A DNA stretch of 64,000 nt from DATNPX01 sp036702975 (GTDB lineage: Bacteria; Cyanobacteriota; Vampirovibrionia; Obscuribacterales; Obscuribacteraceae), in NCBI GenBank assembly GCA_036702975.1, contig DATNPX010000050.1:1-64000 (forward strand), read 5' to 3'. Under the pieces are notes generated by a model. The model saw only the letters and a list, made by a program, of their open reading frames with translations. It did no database searches and had not been told where the DNA came from. Positions 35,519 to 44,924 of the stretch are shown here, piece by piece (the first letter of the stretch is position 1; each line of letters starts with the position of its first letter). A program made the position numbers and the translations under genes.

Positions 35519-37606
35519 ATGGTGGCCGATTCAAGACAGAACGAGTTTACTGACGATGGTCAGCAAAAGCTGACATCAGATAGTCGCATCTGCCCAATCT
35601 GTCACATGATAGTGAATGCAGACGTGATGCAGTGCCCCAGGGACGGCACAGCACTCGACGGTTTCGGCTCGGCCGAACTTTTATTCGAGGGACGCTATCG
35701 AATTCTCTCGGTCATCGCATCTGGTGGCATGGGCACGATCTATAAAGGCGTGCAAAAATCGCTCAACAAAGTAGTTGCCATAAAAATGTTGAAAACGCAG
35801 GATTCAACTGCTTCAACATTTGCCCGGTTCAAACAAGAAGCGAAGACCGCGAGCCTTCTCAAACATCACAACATTATTCAAGTTTACGACTTCGGCGCGA
35901 CAACAGACGGACAGCCCTATATGGTGATGGACTTTATCGAGGGCACCGATCTTGGTACCTTGATAAAAACTGAGAAACAATTGCATCCGTACGAAGCACT
36001 GCAGATCTTTTTGCAAGTTGCTGACGCTATGCAGCATGCTCATACATCCGGCGTCATGCACAGAGACTTGAAGCCAAGCAACATCATGTTGACTAACTTA
36101 AGCGGTTTACCGGAGGTAAAAATCGTCGATTTCGGTATCGCAAAATTTCTCAAAGGGCACAACGAAACTCAGGCCTTGACGAAAACCGGCGATATTTTTG
36201 GCAGTCCGTATTACATGAGTCCGGAGCAGACGGTAAACAAAGACGTAGACCAGCGGTCAGATATCTATTCGCTCGGTTGCATCATGTACGAAACGTTGTC
36301 CGGGACCGTTCCAATCGCTGGCAAAACGGCGTTCGAAACACTTATGAAACACGGTTCGGAGAAAGCCACACCTCTTTCTGCTCGATGCCCCAAAAACTTT
36401 GTTTCCGACGACTTGCAACGCGTTGTGATGAAGTGCCTGGAAAAAGAACCAAGCAAGCGTTTTCAGAGCATGGCAGACCTCAAAGATGCGTTGAGCGCCA
36501 CACCTGAAGGGAAAGGAAAACGGAGTCCGTCGCTTCTTAGGGGCAACAATCTCAAACTAGCAATCGGTGTCGGTGCTGCTCTATTGACAGCAGCTGTGGT
36601 CGGAACGGTTTTCTTCTTTGTCAACACTGCGCAACCGAGCACAAACGCAGCAACCGTCGAACTTCAACTGCAGCAAAAGATCGCCAAGCGGGCAAAGCTC
36701 GACACAGACTTTTCAGTCGACCCGACAAAAGCAGGGAAAACCGTGGGAAGCGACGCCGAGGAGTCCAACAACCTACCTGAGGTGCAACGCCCTATCTTAT
36801 TGCTCAATCGTCGTGATGCCTTGATCGAAGATTTTGTGGCACAAAATCCGAAAGCAACAAGCATTATTTTGAAGAATTGCAGCATTTCAGAAGCCGGCGT
36901 AAAAGCACTGAAGAAATTGAAGCTGGCGTATCTTGTCCTTATTGAAGATAGCAGTCGGTCGAGCGAAGCACCAAGGCTCACTGACGAAGTTATCACAGCA
37001 ATAATCGCAAATCAGCCAAATCTGCAGCTGCTCACGCTGCAAAACCTCGACGTATCAGATAACGTGCTGGCACCGATCGACAAGTTGCGCTATCTAAAAG
37101 TTTTGCGACTCGACAACCTCGACCGGATGACTGGCAATGGGCTCAATAAACTGCCCAAGAGCCTTGAGAGTCTCGCGCTGACCAAGAATCACTATATTCC
37201 TCCGGCCGAAGTCTCGGCAATCGCCAACCTACAGCCGTTGAAAACATTGATATTAGATACTTCTCTGGTCAACGATAGTGCGCTGACAAAATTGACAGCA
37301 CTGAAGAACTTGACAGAGCTAAATCTCGATCATTGCGCCGTCACAGACGACACCCTATCGATCATTCCAAAATTCAAGAACCTGACCACGCTATCTCTGC
37401 GTGGAACTTTCATAAGCCCGCCCGGTTTAGACAAGCTAGCACCGATGACACGGCTGAGGCAATTAGATATCACCGATGTAAATATCAGGCGTTTAGAAGT
37501 AGATAGATTTGCCCAGAAAATGGCCTGGTGCACTGTTCATCCGAGTATGACGAAGACAGACGGCTTCACGCAAGGAACAGTGGCACCGGACATACCCGAC
37601 CATTAA
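35519..37606 (+). CDS. Ser/Thr protein kinase: zinc ribbon, kinase, TM, leucine-rich repeats
   Basis: A 695-aa membrane kinase. A short N-terminal zinc-ribbon-like segment (CPICHMIVNADVMQCPRDGT, about residues 25-44) precedes a Hanks-type kinase domain (about 60-330): glycine loop IASGGMGTIYKG, lysine in VAIKML, catalytic loop HRDLKPSNIML, DFG, and SPYYMSPEQ. The kinase is of the PknB type with an RD motif. One TM helix (LAIGVGAALLTAAVVGTVFF, about 345-370) is followed by an exported region with about eight degenerate leucine-rich repeats (LTELNLDHCAVTDDTLSII). Start ATG 35519. An architectural twin follows at 37.99 kb. The LRRs presumably sense an extracellular or periplasmic ligand. Confidence 0.9.
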   Translation: MVADSRQNEFTDDGQQKLTSDSRICPICHMIVNADVMQCPRDGTALDGFGSAELLFEGRYRILSVIASGGMGTIYKGVQKSLNKVVAIKMLKTQDSTASTFARFKQEAKTASLLKHHNIIQVYDFGATTDGQPYMVMDFIEGTDLGTLIKTEKQLHPYEALQIFLQVADAMQHAHTSGVMHRDLKPSNIMLTNLSGLPEVKIVDFGIAKFLKGHNETQALTKTGDIFGSPYYMSPEQTVNKDVDQRSDIYSLGCIMYETLSGTVPIAGKTAFETLMKHGSEKATPLSARCPKNFVSDDLQRVVMKCLEKEPSKRFQSMADLKDALSATPEGKGKRSPSLLRGNNLKLAIGVGAALLTAAVVGTVFFFVNTAQPSTNAATVELQLQQKIAKRAKLDTDFSVDPTKAGKTVGSDAEESNNLPEVQRPILLLNRRDALIEDFVAQNPKATSIILKNCSISEAGVKALKKLKLAYLVLIEDSSRSSEAPRLTDEVITAIIANQPNLQLLTLQNLDVSDNVLAPIDKLRYLKVLRLDNLDRMTGNGLNKLPKSLESLALTKNHYIPPAEVSAIANLQPLKTLILDTSLVNDSALTKLTALKNLTELNLDHCAVTDDTLSIIPKFKNLTTLSLRGTFISPPGLDKLAPMTRLRQLDITDVNIRRLEVDRFAQKMAWCTVHPSMTKTDGFTQGTVAPDIPDH

Positions 37607-37905
37607 AAACAGCTTCGAGAAAATTGACACCGCATATAATACCATCGAGAATTGTCATTGCTTAAATCGAGAGTCGACCGAAAATAAGCGAAGACTATGC
37701 GTAACAGTCGATAAAAACTTTTAATCAGCAAAACCCGAAATTTTAGTTGGCACAAGGTTTCCCAATGTATATCTTTGTGGAAGGTAACTAGCATATAGAA
37801 ATGAGTCTTAGAGACGCCACCCCGGGCGGCTGTTCAAATGGTGCCAGACTCATTCATCCGCCTATAAAAAAGCGCAGACGACTATTCGTCCGAGCTAAGT
37901 GTCAC
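37607..37905. other. Intergenic region between the two kinase genes
   Basis: About 300 nt. A perfect TATAAT at 37635-37640 has no -35 box at a usable distance; the TTGACA at 37624-37629 is only 5 nt away. A frame continuous with the second kinase opens at 37868. No RNA gene or clear terminator is recognised. Confidence 0.35.
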
Positions 37906-37987
37906 ATGGAGGCCCACACTGAGAGAGCATTTAGATCATTCATGGAGCTCTCAGGGTAACTACTGTGCTAGCTGCGAGCAATCCTTT

Positions 37988-40171
37988 TTGGCGAGCGTAC
38001 CAGTGTGCCCAAACGATGGCACGGTGTTCGCAGAGGTGCGCAGAATTGAAAGCCTGTTATTTAATCGCTATCAAGTTCTCTCAATCGTTGGAACTGGCGG
38101 CATGGGCACGGTTTTCAAAGGCAAGCAGCAGCCACTCGACCGACTAGTAGCGATCAAATTCTTAAAACAGCAAGACAAAGAACACGATGAAATTTTCAGG
38201 CAGGAGGCCAGGCTAGCCAGCCTTTTAGATCATCCAAACATCATCCATGTCTATGATTTCGGGCATGCCAAAAACGGCCAGCCCTTTATGATTATGGACT
38301 TTGTAGACGGCGGCGATCTAGACGCCCTGCTAAAACGCACGACGTTGACTATAGACGAATCGATGCACATTTTCAGGCAAATATGCCAGGGGATGGCGCA
38401 TGCACACGCGAAAGGCATCATTCATTGCGACATTAAGCCGAGCAATATTCTCTTGTCCAACTTGGAGAGTTCTCATCCTACTGTGTATTTAGCAGATTTC
38501 GGAATCGCTAAAGCGATAGCCACTCCTGTTGGCCTAAATGCGAGAAAGCAAGCCTTCCAGATGCCACTCGGACCCTCCCAACAAATGACTGCACGAACTA
38601 CTCCCGAACATCAAGAGATTGGCAGCCCTTACTACATGAGTCCTGAACAAGCGCTCGGCAACCAACTCGATGCTAGGTCGGACATCTATTCCCTTGGTTG
38701 CGTCATGTATGAAGCCCTTTCCGGAATGGTGCCACTTGCTGGCAATACGCCGTTCGAGACCTTACGCATGCACGTCGAAGAGCGTCCCGTGAGCTTAAAA
38801 GAACGATGCCCAGGTCGACACATTCCTGAGTGCCTCGAGAATGTAGTGATGAAAGCGCTTGTTAAAGAGCCTAGCAAGCGGTTCCAAACCATGAATGAGC
38901 TCGACGCAGCATTAGACAACGTATCAAAAATTCTGCAGCAGAGAGAACATCCCCGCAAAGTTTTTTCAATTACAAGTTCCAGTAACACAGAGAGCCGTCA
39001 AAAAAACGCGAATCAAAAACCGGAAGCATCAAGAAGCTCATCACGACATCGGACGACCTTGAGAAAATTGAATGCGATTCTGATTGGCGTTGCCAGCCTA
39101 ACATTGCTCGGCGGACTTGGCGCCTTTTGTTTCACCGAGTTATGCCCAAGAGTAGCACCTGCGAAATCTCAATCTGACAGTAACCTAGACGATTTAATCA
39201 AGAAAGTCGCGGTAGCGACCGACGCAACCAAGCCGCGCACGCGAAGTAACACGCACGAAGCATCTGCCTACACCAAGGAACGCCCGCTGGGCGAGACCGA
39301 CTTGCTAGAGATCGACACACAAAAAGTGATGATCAAGAAGGGTCCACAATCAGAGCTCGAACTCAGTGAAGAGATCGCTGCCGGAGCGAAACCTAACGGC
39401 ATAGTTCTAGCGCACACCAGCCTGACAGACCACGCACTATATTGTCTGCGCGGCATCACCGAGCTGCGAAGCCTATCGTTATCTGATGCAAGCTGTTCCA
39501 ATGAAGTCTTAGAACCACTAAAAGAGATGCCGAACATCAAGACCCTAAACCTCGACACGGGGCATCTGACTGATGGGTTCACGCGATACGTAAAAACGCT
39601 GAATCGCTTACAAGATTTAGATCTCTCGGCTGAGACGCAACTGAGTGCAAAATGTTTAAAGCATCTACCTACAAGCTTACTGACTCTCTCACTCAAATGG
39701 GACAGTGGAGTTTCAAGAGAAGGTTTTGCTGAGCTGGTTCGCTACAAAAAACTGAAGACGCTCTCTCTCAGCAGCACTCGATTAGCTGATGGCGATCTAC
39801 GTTTTCTCCGAGAGCTAAAAGACCTCGAGCATCTAGACATTTGTAACACCATCATTACCGACGATGGAGTTGCTGAACTAATGGCACTGCCCAAATTGAA
39901 CGACCTGGATATTTCCAAAACCAAGATTAGCCGTGACGGTCTATTAAAGTTGGCAAAGGCAACCAATCTGAAAAAGCTTCGCTGTTTTGAATCAGACGTG
40001 TTAAAAAAAGAAGATTTCGAAGCCTTCCGAAAAGCGACAAAACAAATTTCACTGACGCCAGAGGAGCCGAATAGAGAGAACGTTTACACCATCGACGATC
40101 CAGACTATGCGTCGCTTGGCTCAACACCAAAGAAGCATTGGCACAGTCACGTGAAAGAGAGCAACGATTAG
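37988..40171 (+). CDS. Ser/Thr protein kinase twin with HCD catalytic loop; start uncertain
   Basis: At least 727 aa, with the same layout as the preceding kinase: zinc ribbon, kinase (about 28-320), TM helix (ILIGVASLTLLGGLGAFCFT, about 362-384) and leucine-rich repeats. The catalytic loop is HCDIKPSNILL, so the usual arginine of HRD is cysteine. The activation segment between DFG and SPYYMSPEQ is about 18 residues longer than in the twin. TTG 37988 is the first usual start, but it cuts off the first CxxC of the zinc ribbon: the same frame upstream, open from 37868, encodes YCASCEQSF just before it and has no ATG, GTG or TTG. The real start may be non-canonical or need a frameshift from ATG 37906. 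Confidence 0.85.
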   Translation: MASVPVCPNDGTVFAEVRRIESLLFNRYQVLSIVGTGGMGTVFKGKQQPLDRLVAIKFLKQQDKEHDEIFRQEARLASLLDHPNIIHVYDFGHAKNGQPFMIMDFVDGGDLDALLKRTTLTIDESMHIFRQICQGMAHAHAKGIIHCDIKPSNILLSNLESSHPTVYLADFGIAKAIATPVGLNARKQAFQMPLGPSQQMTARTTPEHQEIGSPYYMSPEQALGNQLDARSDIYSLGCVMYEALSGMVPLAGNTPFETLRMHVEERPVSLKERCPGRHIPECLENVVMKALVKEPSKRFQTMNELDAALDNVSKILQQREHPRKVFSITSSSNTESRQKNANQKPEASRSSSRHRTTLRKLNAILIGVASLTLLGGLGAFCFTELCPRVAPAKSQSDSNLDDLIKKVAVATDATKPRTRSNTHEASAYTKERPLGETDLLEIDTQKVMIKKGPQSELELSEEIAAGAKPNGIVLAHTSLTDHALYCLRGITELRSLSLSDASCSNEVLEPLKEMPNIKTLNLDTGHLTDGFTRYVKTLNRLQDLDLSAETQLSAKCLKHLPTSLLTLSLKWDSGVSREGFAELVRYKKLKTLSLSSTRLADGDLRFLRELKDLEHLDICNTIITDDGVAELMALPKLNDLDISKTKISRDGLLKLAKATNLKKLRCFESDVLKKEDFEAFRKATKQISLTPEEPNRENVYTIDDPDYASLGSTPKKHWHSHVKESND

Positions 40172-43100
40172 AATGAGAACAGGAACTCCAGGTCTTCTTT
40201 GGTCAGCTCTTTAGCCACACTCTCATCACCGCCTACCACAAGGTCGGCAAGCTCTTTCTTTTTCTTCTGCAAGGCAAGAATCTTTTCTTCCACAGTACCG
40301 CGAGTAATCAACTTATAGTTGAATACATGCCTTGTTTGCCCGATTCTATGAGCTCGGTCTGTGGCTTGATTTTCGACTGCCGGATTCCACCAGGGATCGT
40401 AGTGAATCACATAATCTGCTCCGGTCAAATTGAGACCAGTACCGCCAGCCTTCAAACTGATCAAGAAAATCGGAATCTTAGGATCGCTATTAAACCGGTT
40501 CACTTTCTCAAGACGCTGAGGAGCAGGCGTTTGACCATCTAGGTACTCGTAATCGTAACCGCTCTTCTCCAACTCGGCACGAATTAAAGTGAGCATCTCG
40601 ACGAACTGGCTGAAAACCAGAATCTTGTGTCCTTCGTCCACAATTTCCGCCATCATGGCGATCAAAGCGTTGAGCTTGGCAGAGCCAGGCACGGCTCCGT
40701 GACCGTTGCGATTCTTCAGCAAGCGCGGATCACAACAGACTTGCCGCAACCGAAGCAAGGCAGCAAGCACAGAGATCTGCATACCTTTGGTATTGATTTC
40801 GCTGAGCACTTTCTGCCGGCACTCGTCGAGCACATCCAGATAGAGCGAGCGTTGATCGTCTTCGAGTTCGCAGAGTTGAATAATGTCGGTGCGGTCAGGC
40901 AATTCACGTTCAACTTGACTCTTCAGGCGGCGCAAAATAAACGGATGGACGATCTTGCGCAGCTTCTGTCCAGCCACACCACCATCGAGTCCCGCTTCGA
41001 TCGGTCGTTCGAATGTCTCGTTGAAATCTTTGTGAGTGCCAAGAAAATCTGGCATGAGGAAATCAAACAACGACCACAGCTCTTTCAGTCTATTTTCCAC
41101 TGGCGTTCCGGAGAGTGCCAGGCGATGGAAAGACTTTAGTGTCTTAGCTGCGACAGCCCCAACCGATTCAGGGTTTTTGATGTTTTGAGCTTCATCGAGA
41201 ACCAGAAACTCGAACTGTACATTCTTGAGTGTTTCGTAGTCGCGGCGAATGATACCGTAGGTAGTGAAGACTACATCTGGCTTTTTACCGTGCTCTTTTT
41301 GCAGCGTCGCAAGCAGCTCGCCGCGATCGCGCCCGAGGAAAAGCGCAGTCGTAAGTGTCGGCGTGAAGCGTTCAGCTTCACTCAACCAGTTGTAGACAAC
41401 AGATGTTGGTGCGACGATCAGTGAAGGCAAGCGCTTGTGCTTTTTGTGGTGTGCTAAAAGCAGTGCCAGAGTCTGAACGGTTTTACCTAGACCCATATCA
41501 TCTGCAAGAATGCCCGCTAATCCGTATTCGCGCAAGAATGAAAGCCAATTGGTGCCTTCTTTTTGATACTCACGCAACTCACCTTTGAAATCGGCCGGCA
41601 GTTGCACCGGCTCTAATTCTCGGAAGTTATGAATGCGGTGCATGAACTCCTTGAAGCCCTTATCCGATTCCATCTCAATTTCATGCGTCTCAAGCGCATG
41701 GACTATCGGCAAAGCCTGATACAGGGGACGACTTGTATCCTTGCTCTGGCCAATCGCCTTCAATAAGCTGAGCAGTTCAGTTGCACTCAAGCGAACGAAT
41801 TGCCCATTCTCCAATTTAACGTAACTGCGGTTGCGGAAAAGCGCTTCAACGACCTGTCCAAAAGGAATCGGATCGCTCTCAGAAAAGGCCAACAGATCGA
41901 AATCAAACTTGAACGAGTCTTTCTTTAAAGAAAGCTTCGCCTTTAACCGCAAAGGCTCTTTGCGAACGATGTAGTTCTTAAGCGTATCAAATCCAGAGAC
42001 ATCCCATTCGGCACACTGCTCCGAACCCAAATAGAAAAGTGCATCGAGAGCCGGCTCCTCTACAAAAAAGAAGCGGTCAGCGACCGTTCTCTGAGGTTGC
42101 AGATTGCTCAAGAAACGACGCACCTGGCTCTCTTGCTCCCACAACCGCTTAACCCACACGCTCTGCCCGGTATCAGATATGGTGCGCGTATAGAGTTCGG
42201 ATTCTACAGCACTCGTTTCGTCGCGAGAAGGTAACAGAAGGTCGCCGTACCGAAAGCCCAGAGAGACTTCCAGAGTGGGAACGGTTCCGACAGCTCCAGT
42301 CTGCTGACTGGGGATCTTTCTTTCCGCAATTTTGATGCCAACCTTAGGTGGCTCTACAATGGCAATAGGGAAGGGCGCCGAACTCTCATCAAGACGCACT
42401 TCCATTCGGCGTTGCAGAATCGGTAAATCGACAGCCAGAAACTTCGGTACTATTTCGAGCTTAACAATCATCTGCCCGTGGGCATCCAAAAATTGAAACA
42501 GCTTGTGAATGGCGCTCAGGTCAATCGGGTAAAGAACGTTCTCAGACAGTACCCAGCTGGACTGTCCAAGGAAATAGACAGGATGGTTGACCGACTCGTT
42601 TTCGGCGTTTAGCGCCTCGAGCTTGAGCATCAATTCGCCACTCTCAGTTTCCGAAAGCACCGCCAGCGGTTTTAACGACTGCGAGGAGAAAGTGATCGAC
42701 TTGCCGTCTGTTGTATTAATCAGCTTCGCACAGAGGCTCAAATGACCAAGTACGACGCCTTCATCACCACGTGGAATTCTGTGCCCACCTGCGGGTCCCT
42801 TGGTTATCTGAGGCAAAGAGGTGAGGTATTTCGCCAGTTTGTAGATACGCGAACCAGGCTCGAATATGTTCAACACTTCAGGCGGAACTTTGAGAATGTT
42901 GACTTTGCCTTGCGGTTCATCAGGCACCGTTCCAACAATGAGCGCAAGCGGCTTTTCCAAAACCAAAAGGCCGAGTGTGAAATCTGCTGGCTCTGGCTGC
43001 ACACCCTGGGCTTTCGGATCGTCGAGCAGCTCTTTTGCCTTCGGTGCTCGCTCCGCTGGAGCTCCCCCGTCACGACCTTTATCATTGTCTGACAGATCGA

Positions 43101-43416
43101 ACCGTACACCCGGATTCGCCCGAGCTATCTGCGTCAACAGAACCGCGACCGAGTGCTTACAGACCTCTTCAAAATAGGGACAAGAACAAACAGCCTTGAA
43201 ATTTTCTGGATCTTCAATCGTCACCGTTACCTTATAAGGCTGTGGCTCCGATCCGATCACGAGCGCTTCTATGTTTTTGCCGCTTTCGTCCTCGTCGTAT
43301 TTGAGGACCTTTTTTCGACGATAGTATTGGACGCCGCGTCGATACACGGGCTCACTGCTTGCCTCCTGAACTGACTGCAGAGACAGAGCGAAACGTTTAC
43401 CAGCAACAGGTTTCAT
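40168..43416 (-). CDS. SWIM zinc-finger SNF2-family helicase
   Basis: A 1082-aa Swi2/Snf2 ATPase that should translocate on double-stranded DNA and remodel protein-DNA complexes; bacterial members are tied to transcription or RNA-polymerase recycling (RapA-like), but the role is not fixed. The SWIM zinc finger CSCPYFEEVCKH is at about residues 77-88. A long middle region of about 500 residues precedes the SNF2 core: GILADDMGLGKTVQTLALLL (motif I), LVLDEAQNIKN (motif II), LALSGTPVENRLKELW, then helicase C with LVFSQFVEML and ATDRAHRIGQT. Start ATG 43416, one codon after a possible TTG. Its stop overlaps that of the kinase gene on the other strand by 2 nt. Confidence 0.92.
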   Translation of the reverse strand: MKPVAGKRFALSLQSVQEASSEPVYRRGVQYYRRKKVLKYDEDESGKNIEALVIGSEPQPYKVTVTIEDPENFKAVCSCPYFEEVCKHSVAVLLTQIARANPGVRFDLSDNDKGRDGGAPAERAPKAKELLDDPKAQGVQPEPADFTLGLLVLEKPLALIVGTVPDEPQGKVNILKVPPEVLNIFEPGSRIYKLAKYLTSLPQITKGPAGGHRIPRGDEGVVLGHLSLCAKLINTTDGKSITFSSQSLKPLAVLSETESGELMLKLEALNAENESVNHPVYFLGQSSWVLSENVLYPIDLSAIHKLFQFLDAHGQMIVKLEIVPKFLAVDLPILQRRMEVRLDESSAPFPIAIVEPPKVGIKIAERKIPSQQTGAVGTVPTLEVSLGFRYGDLLLPSRDETSAVESELYTRTISDTGQSVWVKRLWEQESQVRRFLSNLQPQRTVADRFFFVEEPALDALFYLGSEQCAEWDVSGFDTLKNYIVRKEPLRLKAKLSLKKDSFKFDFDLLAFSESDPIPFGQVVEALFRNRSYVKLENGQFVRLSATELLSLLKAIGQSKDTSRPLYQALPIVHALETHEIEMESDKGFKEFMHRIHNFRELEPVQLPADFKGELREYQKEGTNWLSFLREYGLAGILADDMGLGKTVQTLALLLAHHKKHKRLPSLIVAPTSVVYNWLSEAERFTPTLTTALFLGRDRGELLATLQKEHGKKPDVVFTTYGIIRRDYETLKNVQFEFLVLDEAQNIKNPESVGAVAAKTLKSFHRLALSGTPVENRLKELWSLFDFLMPDFLGTHKDFNETFERPIEAGLDGGVAGQKLRKIVHPFILRRLKSQVERELPDRTDIIQLCELEDDQRSLYLDVLDECRQKVLSEINTKGMQISVLAALLRLRQVCCDPRLLKNRNGHGAVPGSAKLNALIAMMAEIVDEGHKILVFSQFVEMLTLIRAELEKSGYDYEYLDGQTPAPQRLEKVNRFNSDPKIPIFLISLKAGGTGLNLTGADYVIHYDPWWNPAVENQATDRAHRIGQTRHVFNYKLITRGTVEEKILALQKKKKELADLVVGGDESVAKELTKEDLEFLFSF

Positions 43417-43618
43417 CAAATGTATGAGCCTTTATACGGTGACGCAAACTGGAAATAGCGCCGCGTTGAAACGCGCTTTAAAATGCGAGCTATAAAATCA
43501 CTCGCTACTAGCTTAGCATGGTCTCCAAACAAGTTTCCTCTACTGAAGATCTGTTAAGTCTAAAGACTCGAAACGTATCAATAGTGAGGTCGATATCGAG
43601 GTCACGGGTCTGATGGCG

Positions 43619-44797
43619 CTATGGCGTCATATCGATCAGTTCGCCTGCCCCTACGGACTGAGCCATTTTGCTAGTTCTAAAGTAGGCTTGGTCGACAATA
43701 GATTTCATCTCTGCCTGGCGTTGCTCTAGAACAGAACAGTAGTCGTTCAAAAGTCCAGCCTGCGACTTCAGCGTCACAGCATTGTTCGTCAAAGCAGGAA
43801 TTAACTCCTCAATCTCTTCCAGCAGCGCGCTTGGCGGGTTGGATTGAGACCTAACACTGAACAATCCATCAGCGTCAGCAAAACTAAGACCATTGTTAGA
43901 GATAGAAGCCCCACTTTGTTGTGCTGAAGCCAGACTCAGCGCTTCTTTCAAGCGGCCAAGCGATTGCTTCAACACCAAAGCTCTCTGGTAGGAGCTGTCC
44001 GCTTCTTTCTCGAGCCATGCCTTGCGGGCTTTCTGAGTTGTCAACTCTGCAGCCAGATTCTCAAGCGCTTTTTTGCGAATATCAAGCTCACGCTGCAAAT
44101 ATTCCAATTCACCGCGGCTCATCTCAAGACTGCGTTTACGCATCCAGATCAAGAGAATGACAATAACGCTAAATGCCATTGAGGTCAAAGTGATGTAAAG
44201 ATATCCGCGCTTGGAGCCGGACATCTCGAAGAAGCCGTTCAACAGAAAGCCTCGCAAATCTTCTAAAAACGGCGGTGGTTCAGGGCGCACGTAATACAAG
44301 TGCCCAATGACGCGTCCTTTCTTCTGAAATACATCCTTAACGTAAGCTACAGCCTCGGCGGCTCTAGGCGATGGATGCTCCCAGCTAGGCTCGAGCGGCG
44401 GGGGATCGGTTAATAAGTCATATGGCTCAGATTTCTTGATACGCGCGAGTTCGTCAGGCGCAATGTGCCCCTGCCAACTCTCACGTTGCCAAACCTTCGA
44501 TGTTTTGTAGAGAACAGAGTCATCTTTTGGGTCGGTAACTACCAGTCCAAACAGGCCATAGTTTGAATCGAGAGTCTTTTGAATCAAGTCTTCCCGGTCA
44601 CTCAAGATCAACTCTGAAAGAGTCAATGGCAGAGTGTGATGGAGAATGTTGAAGTCAGTGGTCTGCACCTTATAAATCGTGCCAAGCCAGTAGCTCTTGT
44701 AATTTTCGTGACATAGAAGCAGCCAAATCATCACACCGACGACGACGACAATCGGCACGAGAAGGCGTTTTTTAGCTGAAAGTAGAAAATTATCCAT
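43619..44797 (-). CDS. Two-TM sensor-like protein with coiled coil, no output domain
   Basis: A 392-aa protein counted from ATG 44797, which has AGGCGA 5 nt upstream; the frame is open to 44884. TM1 is at about 13-29 (LVPIVVVVGVMIWLLL). An exported region of about 160 residues follows (LILSDREDLIQKTLDSNYGL and GLVVTDPKDDSVLYKTSKVW), like the extracellular Cache-type domain of chemosensors. TM2 is at about 193-216 (LTSMAFSVIVILLIWM), then a long coiled coil (LEYLQRELDIRKKALENLAA). No kinase, HAMP, methyl-accepting or cyclase domain is present. It may pass a signal to a separate partner. The sensor-domain assignment is tentative. Confidence 0.7.
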   Translation of the reverse strand: MDNFLLSAKKRLLVPIVVVVGVMIWLLLCHENYKSYWLGTIYKVQTTDFNILHHTLPLTLSELILSDREDLIQKTLDSNYGLFGLVVTDPKDDSVLYKTSKVWQRESWQGHIAPDELARIKKSEPYDLLTDPPPLEPSWEHPSPRAAEAVAYVKDVFQKKGRVIGHLYYVRPEPPPFLEDLRGFLLNGFFEMSGSKRGYLYITLTSMAFSVIVILLIWMRKRSLEMSRGELEYLQRELDIRKKALENLAAELTTQKARKAWLEKEADSSYQRALVLKQSLGRLKEALSLASAQQSGASISNNGLSFADADGLFSVRSQSNPPSALLEEIEELIPALTNNAVTLKSQAGLLNDYCSVLEQRQAEMKSIVDQAYFRTSKMAQSVGAGELIDMTP

Positions 44798-44924
44798 GTT
44801 TCGCCTGACAACCCACCACGGTATAGCACCGAAAAAGCCAAGTGTGAATACGTGTTTGTACAGTCGCCACACTGATTGTCGCACAGCTCAGCGATCGTGA
44901 ATCGGATAGGCATATGGCGAATGT

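Noticed and set aside
37624..37640. TTGACA and TATAAT close together after the first kinase gene
   Set aside because: The two boxes are only 5 nt apart, too close to act together as a sigma-70 promoter.
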